Below are positions 35,910 to 43,656 of a DNA stretch of 64,000 nt, in pieces. The DNA is taken from NCBI RefSeq assembly GCF_017569205.1, contig NZ_CP071870.1, forward strand, positions 1,922,001-1,986,000. The letters are read 5' to 3'. This DNA comes from Propioniciclava sp. MC1595 (GTDB taxonomy: Bacteria; Actinomycetota; Actinomycetes; Propionibacteriales; Propionibacteriaceae). A model generated the notes under the pieces. The model was not told the origin of the DNA, searched no databases, and saw only the letters and a list, made by a program, of their open reading frames with translations. Position numbers and translations under genes: made by a program. Numbering within the stretch: the first letter of the stretch is position 1; every line of letters starts with the position of its first letter.

Positions 35910-36718
35910 GCGACCTCCCGCAGCTTCGGGTCGAGGAAGTCGCGCAGGCCGTCGCCGACGAGGTTGAACCCCAGCACGGCGGCGGCGATGGCGAGGCCGG
36001 GCCACACGGCCTGGGCGGGGTGGCTGAACAGGTAGGTCTGGGCGTCGCCCAGCATGCGGCCCCACGACGGCACGGTGGGCGGGGTGCCCAGCCCGAGGTA
36101 GGACAGCGCGGCCTCGGCGAGGATCGCCATCGCGAAGCTCACCGACGCCTGCACCCCGATCAGGTGGGCGACGTTGGGCAGCACGTGGCGCACCGCGATG
36201 GCCGGGACCGGCGTGCCGGAGGCGCGCGCGGCCAGCACATAGTCGGACGCCAGCACCGACAGCGCGCCCGCGCGCGTGACCCGGATGAACGCGGGGATCG
36301 TGGCGATGCCGATCGCCACCATGGCCGTCTCGGTGGACGCCCCGAACACGGCCGCCAGCAGGATGGCGAGCAGGAGCGCCGGGAACGCGTAGGCGACGTC
36401 GGTCGCCCGCATCATTACCTCGGCCCCCCAGCGGGGAAGCCACGCCGCGAGGATGCCGAGCGGGACGCCGACCAGCGCCGCGATGCCGACCGCGATGATG
36501 CCCACGTACAGGGCCGCGCGGGCGCCCACCAGGATGCGGCTGAACGTGTCGATGCCCATGTGGTCGGTGCCGAGCACGTGCGGCCACCCCGGGTTCTGCA
36601 GGCGGGGTGCCGAGCCGACGGCGGTCGCGTCGAACGGCGTCCAGATGAAGGACAGCAGGGCCAGGGCCACCACGGTCGTGACCAGGACCAGGCCCACCCA
36701 GAGCTCGGCGCGCTTCAC
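35906..36718 (-). CDS. Peptide-type ABC transporter permease (DppC-like)
   Basis: 270-residue inner-membrane permease with about six helices. The N-terminal LGTDHMGIDTFSRILVGAR and the EAA loop ARASGTPVPAIAVRHVLPN are characteristic of the DppC group, as is the late LSYLGLGTPPTVPSWGRML. The GTG start overlaps the dppB-like stop (GTGA). Substrate could be peptides, nickel or opines; sequence alone does not decide. Confidence 0.92.
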   Translation of the reverse strand: MKRAELWVGLVLVTTVVALALLSFIWTPFDATAVGSAPRLQNPGWPHVLGTDHMGIDTFSRILVGARAALYVGIIAVGIAALVGVPLGILAAWLPRWGAEVMMRATDVAYAFPALLLAILLAAVFGASTETAMVAIGIATIPAFIRVTRAGALSVLASDYVLAARASGTPVPAIAVRHVLPNVAHLIGVQASVSFAMAILAEAALSYLGLGTPPTVPSWGRMLGDAQTYLFSHPAQAVWPGLAIAAAVLGFNLVGDGLRDFLDPKLREVA

Positions 36719-37668
36719 GACTCCTCCCGGGTGCGCAGGCGCGGGTCGATCAGCACGTAGCTCAGGTCGACGACCGCGTTGATGACGAGCACGGCGAAGA
36801 CCAGCAGCATCGTGATCCCGCGGACCACGACCAGGTCGCTGGTCGCGACCGCGTCGAGCAGGGCCGAGCCCAGGCCGGGCAGGACGAACACGCGCTCGAT
36901 GACGATCGCCCCCACGATCACCGAAGCCAGCTGGAGCCCCAGGACCGTGACCAGCGAGAGCGCGGCGTTGCGGATGCCGTGGCGGACGAGCGCGCGCCCC
37001 TTCGTCCACCCGACGGCGCGCGCGGTGCGGTAGTAGTCCTCCGACAGGACCTCGAGGAACGCCGAGCGCACGTAGCGCACCAGGACGGCGGCCTGGATCA
37101 CCCCCAGCGTGACCACGGGCAGCACGAGGTGGGACGCCCAGCGGCCCGGGTCGCGCCCGAAGGGGACGTAGCCGTTGGGCGGCAGCCAGCGCAGCAGGAC
37201 GCCGAACACGAAGACCAGCAGGATGCCGGCCCAGAAGGCCGGGATGGCCATGCCGACCTGGGCGGCCGCCGAGGTGAGCAGGCCGGGGAGGCGGCGCCGC
37301 TTGAGCGCGGCCAGGGCCCCGAGCGGGAGCGCGATCAGGACGGCCAGGGCCAGCCCGCCCACGACCAGGGAGCCGGTCACCTCGAGGCGGGGTGCGATCA
37401 GCGTGGAGATCGGCAGCGACGAGAACCAGGAGCGGCCGAGGTCGCCGGTGAGCAGCCCACCGACCCACTCGAGGTACTGGACGCCGAACGGCCGGTCGGT
37501 GCCCAGCTCGGCCCGCTTCGCGGCGAGCTGCTCGGGCGTGGCGCCGTGCCCGAGGATGACGGCGGCCACGTCGCCGGGCAGCGCCTGGGTGATCACGAAG
37601 ATCGCGAAGGAGGCGGCTGCGAGGCTGAGCAGGAAGATGCCCAGCCGTGCCACCACCTGGCGCGCCAC
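36715..37668 (-). CDS. Peptide-type ABC transporter permease (DppB-like)
   Basis: 317-residue permease with six membrane helices. An N-terminal helix (FLLSLAAASFAIFVITQALPG) is followed by the GTDRPFGVQYLEWVGGLLTG segment seen in DppB proteins and the EAA loop ARAVGWTKGRALVRHGIRNA. GTG at 37668 is eight bases after the stop of the binding protein. An open frame extends upstream but overlaps that gene and is not needed. Confidence 0.9.
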   Translation of the reverse strand: MARQVVARLGIFLLSLAAASFAIFVITQALPGDVAAVILGHGATPEQLAAKRAELGTDRPFGVQYLEWVGGLLTGDLGRSWFSSLPISTLIAPRLEVTGSLVVGGLALAVLIALPLGALAALKRRRLPGLLTSAAAQVGMAIPAFWAGILLVFVFGVLLRWLPPNGYVPFGRDPGRWASHLVLPVVTLGVIQAAVLVRYVRSAFLEVLSEDYYRTARAVGWTKGRALVRHGIRNAALSLVTVLGLQLASVIVGAIVIERVFVLPGLGSALLDAVATSDLVVVRGITMLLVFAVLVINAVVDLSYVLIDPRLRTREES

Positions 37669-37676
37669 GACGGGTG

Positions 37677-39296
37677 TCAGGCCTTGGCGATCGTGGTGAC
37701 GTCGAACGAGAGCGAGCTGTTGGCGTTCTCCGCCACCCCGGTCACCCCGTGCTGGGTCACGACGAGGTTGGGCAGGGCGAACAGCCACACCGACGCGGCG
37801 TCCTCGGCGATCAGCCGAGCGGCCGTGCGCAGCTCGGTGGTGTACTCCTCCACCGTGCCCTCGGTGCCCTTCTTCACGGCCTCCTGGACCGCCGGGTTGT
37901 CGTAGCGCCAGTAGAACGCGGGGTTGGCGTAGGTCAGGACGTCACGCGGCTCGACGTGCGCCACGATGGTCAGGTCGTAGTCGGCGTTGGTCATCGCGGT
38001 GTCGATCCACTGGCGCGGGAACTGGAGCTCCTCGACCTGGACGGTGATGCCCACGGCGCCCAGCTGCGAAGCGATGAACTGTGCCGCCTTGGTGGCGTAC
38101 GGCAGCGTCGGCGGGCGCAGGCGCAGCGTGAGGTTGGTCTGGCCGGCCTCGGCGAGCAGGGCCTTGGCCTGCTCGGGGTCGTACGGGTAGAGCTGCGACA
38201 GGTCCTCGTAGTACGGGTCGGTCGGGACGGCCATGGAGCCGATCAGCGTGCCCTTGCCGTGCCACACGGTGTCGAGCAGCGCCTTGCGGTCGATCGCCAT
38301 GGTGATCGCCTTGCGGACGCGTACGTCCTTCAGCGCCGGGTTGCCCGTCCCCGCGGGCACGCCCTCGGGGGCGGCGCCGTTGTTGATCGCCATCGTGACC
38401 TCACCCTCGGTGCTGCCCTCGATGACCGTGAACCGGCTGGTGTCGCTGAACTGGTCGATCGTCTCGGGCGCCTGCAGGTTGGAGATGATGTCGAGCTGAC
38501 CCGAGAGCATCGAGGCGTTCATCGCGTTCGGGTCCTTGAAGTACCGGAACGTGACCTCGTCGAAGCGGGTCGGCGTCCCCCAGTACGCGTCGTTGCGCTT
38601 CAGGGCGATGCTGTCGCCGGGGGTCCAGCGGTCGAGGGTGAGCGGCCCGGACCCTGCGGTCTGGGAACCGGCGTCGGCGAAGCCGGTCGGGTTCATGACG
38701 ATGCCGGCGGCGCCGGCCATGTCGAACAGCCAGGTCACGCTGGGGCGGCTCAGCACCACGTTCACCGTCTGCGCGTCGACCGCCTCGGTGCTCGCGACGA
38801 CCTCCATGGCCCGCTTCAGCTTGGGGGCGACCGTGCCCGTCCGGATCCGCTCGATGTTCGCGACGACCGCGTCGGCATCCACGGGCGACCCGTCGGAGAA
38901 CTTGGCCGACGGGTTCAGCCGGAAGGTGTAGGTCAGGCGGTCGGGGGTGACGTCCCATGCCTGGGCCAGGAGCGGCTTGAGCTCGCCGGCCGAGTCGAGG
39001 CGGATCAGCGTCTCGAAGACGTTGTAGAGCAGCGCCTGCGGACCCGCAGCCGCGTCCGTCGCGGTCGGGTCGAGCGTCTGCGGCTCGGCGGTCGCGCCGA
39101 TGACGAGGGTCCTCGCCTCACCGGCGGGCGCCTCGGTGGGCGCCGCGGTCGACCCGCTGGGCGCCGGTGCGGGCGCCGGGAGCTGCTGGCCACCGGCCGT
39201 GCAGGCCGTGAGCACGAGCGCGGCCGCAGCCACGAGTGCGGCGAACGCACGCCCCCGCGTGCGCACCCCGACAGTGCGGGCCTCTGACTTCGCCAT
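37677..39296 (-). CDS. Peptide-type ABC transporter substrate-binding lipoprotein
   Basis: 539 residues, exported and lipid-anchored: basic start, hydrophobic stretch and lipobox LTAC near residue 32, then a Pro/Ala/Ser linker and an SBP_bac_5 fold. Family features include TLVIGATAEPQTLDPTATDA, the GPLTLDRWTPGDSIALKRND segment and VRVRKAITMAIDRKAL. ATG at 39296 has GGGAGGA upstream. It leads an operon with two permeases, two ATPases and serA. A TAAGCT -10-like hexamer lies at 39334-39339 (minus), about 35 bases from the end of the neighbouring IS. Confidence 0.92.
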   Translation of the reverse strand: MAKSEARTVGVRTRGRAFAALVAAAALVLTACTAGGQQLPAPAPAPSGSTAAPTEAPAGEARTLVIGATAEPQTLDPTATDAAAGPQALLYNVFETLIRLDSAGELKPLLAQAWDVTPDRLTYTFRLNPSAKFSDGSPVDADAVVANIERIRTGTVAPKLKRAMEVVASTEAVDAQTVNVVLSRPSVTWLFDMAGAAGIVMNPTGFADAGSQTAGSGPLTLDRWTPGDSIALKRNDAYWGTPTRFDEVTFRYFKDPNAMNASMLSGQLDIISNLQAPETIDQFSDTSRFTVIEGSTEGEVTMAINNGAAPEGVPAGTGNPALKDVRVRKAITMAIDRKALLDTVWHGKGTLIGSMAVPTDPYYEDLSQLYPYDPEQAKALLAEAGQTNLTLRLRPPTLPYATKAAQFIASQLGAVGITVQVEELQFPRQWIDTAMTNADYDLTIVAHVEPRDVLTYANPAFYWRYDNPAVQEAVKKGTEGTVEEYTTELRTAARLIAEDAASVWLFALPNLVVTQHGVTGVAENANSSLSFDVTTIAKA

Positions 39297-39374
39297 TCGA
39301 TCCTCCCGACCAACGCTGGCTCCAAGCGCGGACAGCTTACTCCACGCATCAACGGGCGGCCGATCGTGGTGCCT

Positions 39375-39415
39375 CATAGTCAAGTCCCCGGCTGATGGGG
39401 CGTGTGCCTCACAGA
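39375..39415 (-). repeat. Left terminal inverted repeat of the second IS
   Basis: Contains CATAGTC at the edge and TGTGCCTCACAGA further in; both have inverted counterparts in 40758-40794. The spacing between the two parts is similar at both ends, with small indels. Confidence 0.7.
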
Positions 39416-39436
39416 TTTTTCCCCGGGAACGGGGGT

Positions 39437-40693
39437 CTAGCCGGCGCGGATCTTGAGGGCTTTGATGTCGGGGGCTCGCCAGGTGAGTTGGTCTTCGAGG
39501 CGGCGGGTCTTGGTGGCGGCCAAGCGGGTCAGTTCGGCTTGGAGTTCGGTGATCTGCCGGGCGATCCGGGTGGGTTTGAGGGTGGCCCGGTAGGCGGCGA
39601 GTTCGTGTTCTTGGGCGGGGCTGAGGACGCCTGCCTCGAGGAGCCGCCGGTAGGGGGAGCGGGGCTGGTCGTAGAGGCGCTTGCGGCGGCCGAGCTTGTC
39701 GGTGCCGTACCCGATGGGTTTCTTGGTCGGGGTGAAGAAGTTCAACCTGTCGTTGACCAAGGGCCACAACTGGGTCAGGAGGTCGAGTTCGGCCGGGGTG
39801 TCGTAGCGGTGGTAGAACCCGTATCGGCGCACGAGGTGGCCGTTCTTGGACTCGATGGTGGCTTGGTCGTTGCTCTTGTAGGGCCGGGATCGGGTGAAGA
39901 ACACATCCCGGTCACCGGCCCAGCCGATGATCTGGTGGTTGATGAACTCCGAGCCGTTGTCGCAATCGATGCCCGTCACGGCGAACGGCACCGCCTCAAC
40001 GAACGCGTCGAAAGCGGCCAGCACGTGCACGCGGGCGTTGTTCCGGATGGGATGGGTGTACACCCAGCCGGTGTGCACGCAGGTGAAGTTCACACTCCTG
40101 GCGAACTCGCCCTTCAGGGTGGGCCCGCAATGGGCGACCGTGTCGACCTCGAAGAACCCGGGTTCGCCCTCGACCTCGTCACCGGCCTTGCGTACCTGGA
40201 TCGATTGGCGCAACAGGTGCCCGGGCTTGGTGCTGGTCTTGCCGCGGATCGGGTCCCGCGCTTTGGCCGGCGCCAGGTAGCGGTCGATCGTGGCCGCCGA
40301 CATGGCCTCGAGCTCGGCACGGACCCCGTCGTGGTAGTGCTCCACCCCGGGCACCAGTGACCCTTCGGCCTCCATCGCGTCCAGCCAGTCGCCCATCGCG
40401 GCAGCCAGGTACTTGCCGCAACTACCGCCACTGGTGGCCCACACCTGTTGCAGGACCTTGGTCGCATCGTAGGAGTACCGGCGAGGCTTGGTCTTGCGCC
40501 GATCGATCACCGCGACCGTTGCCACTGCCCGTCCCGGCGCCTGCAGCAACCGCAAGCGGAGTTGCTGACGGGCATGGTCACGGTTCCAGCCCGTCACCCC
40601 CACCACCTGGTCCAAGATCACGCTCTTGCCCTGCTTCGGCGCGTCCGCGTACGCCTGCGCGTACCGCTTGGTGACCTCGACCCTGGCCTTCAT
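39437..40693 (-). CDS. IS transposase with integrase catalytic core
   Basis: 418 residues, apparently intact. The N-terminal helical region is followed by an RNase-H-fold core with the DDE triad placed at FFEVDTVAHCG (Asp), TGIDCDNGSEFINH (Asp) and ATIESKNGHLVRRYGF (Glu). After it come a segment contacting DNA ends (FTPTKKPIGYGTDKLGRRKR) and a helical C-terminus. ATG at 40693 follows GAGGAGAAG; earlier in-frame codons lie in the terminal repeat. I could not assign it confidently to an IS family. The intact frame and matching ends suggest it may still be active. Confidence 0.85.
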   Translation of the reverse strand: MKARVEVTKRYAQAYADAPKQGKSVILDQVVGVTGWNRDHARQQLRLRLLQAPGRAVATVAVIDRRKTKPRRYSYDATKVLQQVWATSGGSCGKYLAAAMGDWLDAMEAEGSLVPGVEHYHDGVRAELEAMSAATIDRYLAPAKARDPIRGKTSTKPGHLLRQSIQVRKAGDEVEGEPGFFEVDTVAHCGPTLKGEFARSVNFTCVHTGWVYTHPIRNNARVHVLAAFDAFVEAVPFAVTGIDCDNGSEFINHQIIGWAGDRDVFFTRSRPYKSNDQATIESKNGHLVRRYGFYHRYDTPAELDLLTQLWPLVNDRLNFFTPTKKPIGYGTDKLGRRKRLYDQPRSPYRRLLEAGVLSPAQEHELAAYRATLKPTRIARQITELQAELTRLAATKTRRLEDQLTWRAPDIKALKIRAG

Positions 40694-40757
40694 CGACAAC
40701 TTCTCCTCAAGCCGCACACCCCATCGTGGCCGGCCCCACCCCCTCACGCGGGGAAAG

Positions 40758-40794
40758 TCTGTGAGGCACAGCACCCTGCTACGCGGGGACTATG
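40758..40794 (-). repeat. Right terminal inverted repeat of the second IS
   Basis: TCTGTGAGGCACA (40758-40770) and GACTATG (40788-40794) mirror the left end. The outer end lies only about 20 bases before the -35 of the initiator tRNA promoter. Confidence 0.7.
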
Positions 40795-40813
40795 TGTGAG
40801 TGTCGTCGCCGAT

Positions 40814-40842
40814 TTGGCCTTCCCCGGTGGTTGGGCTAAAGT
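40814..40842 (+). promoter_or_regulatory. Promoter of the initiator tRNA gene
   Basis: TTGGCC (40814-40819) and TAAAGT (40837-40842) with an exact 17-base spacer; the predicted start near 40849 is about nine bases before the mature tRNA. Confidence 0.7.
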
Positions 40843-40857
40843 GGTCCGAGCAACCAA

Positions 40858-40931
40858 CGCGGGGTGGAGCAGCTCGGTAGCTCGCTAGGCTCATAACCTA
40901 GAGGTCAGGGGTTCAAATCCCCTCCCCGCTA
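40858..40931 (+). tRNA. Initiator tRNA-fMet (anticodon CAT)
   Basis: Cloverleaf with the initiator hallmark of an unpaired first acceptor position: C1 faces T72, while positions 2-7 pair (GCGGGG with CCCCGC). The anticodon loop CTCATAA gives CAT, and the T-arm is AGGGG-TTCAAAT-CCCCT. The anticodon stem is CTAGG/CCTAG, so only two G:C pairs border the loop; the third expected pair is A29:U41 in place of G29:C41. CCA is not encoded. It has its own promoter and terminator. Confidence 0.95.
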
Positions 40932-40940
40932 CGACACACG

Positions 40941-40968
40941 AAGGGCCCGGATCTGATCCGGGCCCTTT
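40941..40968 (+). terminator. Terminator after the initiator tRNA
   Basis: AAGGGCCCGGA (40941-40951) and TCCGGGCCCTT (40957-40967) form an 11-bp stem with a short loop, ten bases after the tRNA. It lies just before the M16 peptidase gene. Confidence 0.82.
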
Positions 40969-40989
40969 CGCATGTGCTTGACTGGCCCG

Positions 40990-42288
40990 GTGACCACCGC
41001 CGTTCCCCTCGGGTACCCGATCCACGAGCACACCCTCGAGAACGGCCTACGGGTGGTGGTCAGCCCCGACCACGCGGTCCCCTTCGTCGCGGTGAACCTC
41101 TGGTACGACGTGGGTTCGCGCGACGAGCAGCCCGGGCGCACCGGCCTGGCGCACCTGTTCGAGCACGTCATGTTCCAGGGCTCGGAGAACGTCGCCAGCG
41201 GCGAGCACTTCAACACCCTGCAGGCCTCCGGGGCCACCGGCAACGCGACCACGTGGTTCGACCGCACCAACTACTTCGAGGCCGTGCCGACCGGCGTGCT
41301 GGACCTGGCCCTGTGGCTCGAGGCCGACCGGATGGCCAACCTCCTGCCCGCCCTGACCCAGGAGAACCTCGACACCCAGCGCGAGGTGGTCAAGGAGGAG
41401 AAGCGCCAGCGCTACGACAACGCCCCCTACGGCGACACCATCGACCACGTGCTGGCCCTGGCGTTCCCGCCCGAGCACCCGTACGGGCACACGGTCATCG
41501 GCTCGATGGCCGACCTGGACGCCGCCTCGCTCGACGACACCCACGCCTTCTTCACCCGCTGGTACTCCCCCGCCAACGCCGTGCTCACCCTGGTCGGCGA
41601 CGTCACCGCCGAGGACGGGCTGGCCAAGGCCCGGGCCCTCTTCGGGCACCTCCCCACCCGCGGTGTCCCGGCCCGCGCCCGGGTGAGCCCGCTGCCGCCG
41701 CACGCCGGCGTCCCGCGTCGGGTCGCGACGGCGCCCGTCCCGGCCGACATGCTGTACCTCCAGTGGCGCACGCCCGCCCGCGGCTCCCGGCTCGCCGACG
41801 CGGTCGACATCGCGCTCACGGTGCTCGGCGGCAGCGAGACGTCGCGGCTCTACCGACGCCTCGTCCGCGAGGACGGGACCTGTTCGGGGGCCGGCTCGTC
41901 GGCCATCCCCCTGGCCTGGGGCAACTCGCTGTCCCTGGCGTACACCCGCGCGCTCGACGGCGCCGACCTCGCCGCGATCGAGCAGGCCCTGTGCGACGAG
42001 GTCGAGCGGCTCTGCGCCGACGGGCCGACCGACGCCGAGCTGCAGCGGGCCCACATCCAGTTCGAGCGCGAGTGGCTGGGCGAGTGCGCCCGCCTGGAGT
42101 CGCGCGCCGACCTGTTCAGCGCGCACGCCACGATGTTCGGCGACCCGGGGCGGGTGAACCGCCGCATCGTCGAGTACACGGCCGTGACCGCGGCCGAGGT
42201 GCGGGACGCCGCGCGCGCCTGGCTGCGCCCCGACCAGCGCGCCGTGCTGGAGTACCGCCGCGGACCGATGGGACCCGACCAATGGTGA
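40990..42288 (+). CDS. M16-family zinc metallopeptidase (catalytic partner)
   Basis: 432-residue M16 (insulinase/pitrilysin) peptidase. The inverted zinc motif HxxEH is present as GLAHLFEHVMFQG, and a downstream Glu-rich segment (REVVKEEKRQRYDN) supplies the third ligand. The C-terminal M16 half is included (SPANAVLTLVGDVTAEDG). No signal peptide is seen, so it probably acts in the cytoplasm. GTG at 40990 is chosen; an ATG at 40972 lies against the tRNA terminator. It overlaps the next gene, which encodes a related but motif-less partner. Confidence 0.88.
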   Translation: MTTAVPLGYPIHEHTLENGLRVVVSPDHAVPFVAVNLWYDVGSRDEQPGRTGLAHLFEHVMFQGSENVASGEHFNTLQASGATGNATTWFDRTNYFEAVPTGVLDLALWLEADRMANLLPALTQENLDTQREVVKEEKRQRYDNAPYGDTIDHVLALAFPPEHPYGHTVIGSMADLDAASLDDTHAFFTRWYSPANAVLTLVGDVTAEDGLAKARALFGHLPTRGVPARARVSPLPPHAGVPRRVATAPVPADMLYLQWRTPARGSRLADAVDIALTVLGGSETSRLYRRLVREDGTCSGAGSSAIPLAWGNSLSLAYTRALDGADLAAIEQALCDEVERLCADGPTDAELQRAHIQFEREWLGECARLESRADLFSAHATMFGDPGRVNRRIVEYTAVTAAEVRDAARAWLRPDQRAVLEYRRGPMGPDQW

Positions 42289-43634
42289 CGATGCCGACCC
42301 GCCCGACGACCACCCCGCCCGGGCCCTGGTCGTTCCCCAGCAGCCAGCGCTTCACCCTCGACAACGGTCTGCGCGTCATCGTCCACGACCTGCCCGGCCA
42401 GTACGTGGTCTCGGCCGGCCTCATGCTGGACGTCCCGCTCACCAGCGAGCCGGAGGACCTCGAAGGCGTGGCGCTGCTCACGGCGTCCACCCTGAGCGAG
42501 GGCACCCACGACCACCCCGGGACGAGCTTCACCGAGGCCGTCGAGTCCTGCGGGGCGGTGCTGGACGCCGCCGTCGGCCAGAGCCACGCGCACGTGCTGG
42601 TAGACGTCCCGGGGGCACGCCTGCCCGAGGCGATGGCGCTCCTGGCCGAGGCGATCACGCAGCCCCAGCTCGCCGACGCCGACGTCGAGCGGCACCGCCT
42701 CCTCCACGCCGCCCAGCTCGAGCAGCAGCTCGCGACGGGTGCGGGCCGGGCCAACCACGCGCTGCGCCGCGCCCTCATCGACCCGGCCTTCCGCGCCTCC
42801 CGGGGCAAGCAGGGCATGCCGGGCAGCCTCCAGGCCGTCACCGGTGCCGACGTGCGCGCCCACCACGCCGCCACGCACGGGCCGCGCGGGTCGGTCCTCG
42901 TGATCTCCGGCGACTTCGACCACGGCGTCCTCGACTGCGTGGCGTCCAGCTTCGGGTCCTGGGACAACCCCGACCAGTCAGCCGCCCGGCACGAGGTGCC
43001 GACCGGCCGTGCCCCCGCGGCGTGGCTGATCGACCGGCCGGGGTCGGTCCAGGCCGACATCCGCTGGGGCTGGTTCACGCTCGACCGCGCCCACGCCGAC
43101 TGGGCGAACCTGCAGGTCGCCGCCAACGCCCTCGGCGGGGCCTACCTCAGCCGGCTCAACCGCGTGCTGCGCGAGGAGAAGGGGTTCAGCTACGGGGTCA
43201 GCCTCGTCAACTCCCCGCTCCGCCACGGCGGGTACACCTCCACGCACGGCTCGTTCCGCAACGAGGTCGTCGGCGAGGCGCTCGCCCTGATGCCCCAGCT
43301 CCTGGACGTGGCGGCCGAGCCGATCACCGCCGACGAGGTGGCGCGTGCCCGCGACTACCTCGTCGGGACGAGCCCGCTCCGCTACGCGACGGCCCCCGGG
43401 GTGACCCTCGGGGTCCTGAGCCTGATCGCGGCCGGCCTGGACGCCGACCACGTCGGCCGCCAGCTGGACGCCTACCGCGCGGTCACCCCCGACACCGCGA
43501 CCGAGGCCGCCGCGCGCCTCGTGGACGTGCACGCCGGGTCGCTGGTGGTCGTCGGCGACGCGGGCGCCCTCGAGCAGCCCCTGCGCGACGCCGGGTGGGA
43601 GCCGACGGTGGTGCCCGCCGGGGCGTGGATCTGA
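42282..43634 (+). CDS. M16-family peptidase-like protein (non-catalytic partner)
   Basis: 450-residue M16 fold without the zinc motif: where HxxEH should lie, the sequence reads LEGVALLTASTLSEGT. The later LREEKGFSYGVSLVNS region, an M16 substrate-contact loop, is preserved. Pairs of one active and one inactive M16 protein work as heterodimers in several bacteria, and the 7-base overlap with the active gene supports that here. ATG at 42282 or 42291 could be the start. Confidence 0.87.
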   Translation: MVTMPTRPTTTPPGPWSFPSSQRFTLDNGLRVIVHDLPGQYVVSAGLMLDVPLTSEPEDLEGVALLTASTLSEGTHDHPGTSFTEAVESCGAVLDAAVGQSHAHVLVDVPGARLPEAMALLAEAITQPQLADADVERHRLLHAAQLEQQLATGAGRANHALRRALIDPAFRASRGKQGMPGSLQAVTGADVRAHHAATHGPRGSVLVISGDFDHGVLDCVASSFGSWDNPDQSAARHEVPTGRAPAAWLIDRPGSVQADIRWGWFTLDRAHADWANLQVAANALGGAYLSRLNRVLREEKGFSYGVSLVNSPLRHGGYTSTHGSFRNEVVGEALALMPQLLDVAAEPITADEVARARDYLVGTSPLRYATAPGVTLGVLSLIAAGLDADHVGRQLDAYRAVTPDTATEAAARLVDVHAGSLVVVGDAGALEQPLRDAGWEPTVVPAGAWI

Positions 43635-43656
43635 GCCGGCCCACCCCGCCGCGGGC

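Larger units (their letters stand above)
39375..40794 (-). mobile_element. Insertion sequence with DDE (rve-type) transposase, family unassigned
   Basis: About 1.42 kb. Ends carry long imperfect inverted repeats: CATAGTC...CCCCG near 39375-39390 mirrored by CGGGGACTATG at 40784-40794, and an inner perfect TGTGCCTCACAGA (39403-39415) mirrored at 40758-40770. The outer boundary is set by the CATAGTC/GACTATG pair and could be a few bases off; no clear target duplication was found. It separates the ABC transporter operon from the initiator tRNA gene. Confidence 0.78.

Noticed and set aside
40858-40931. Initiator tRNA as the target of the adjacent IS
   Set aside because: The IS lies upstream of the promoter, not at the tRNA 3' end, and carries a DDE transposase rather than a site-specific recombinase.
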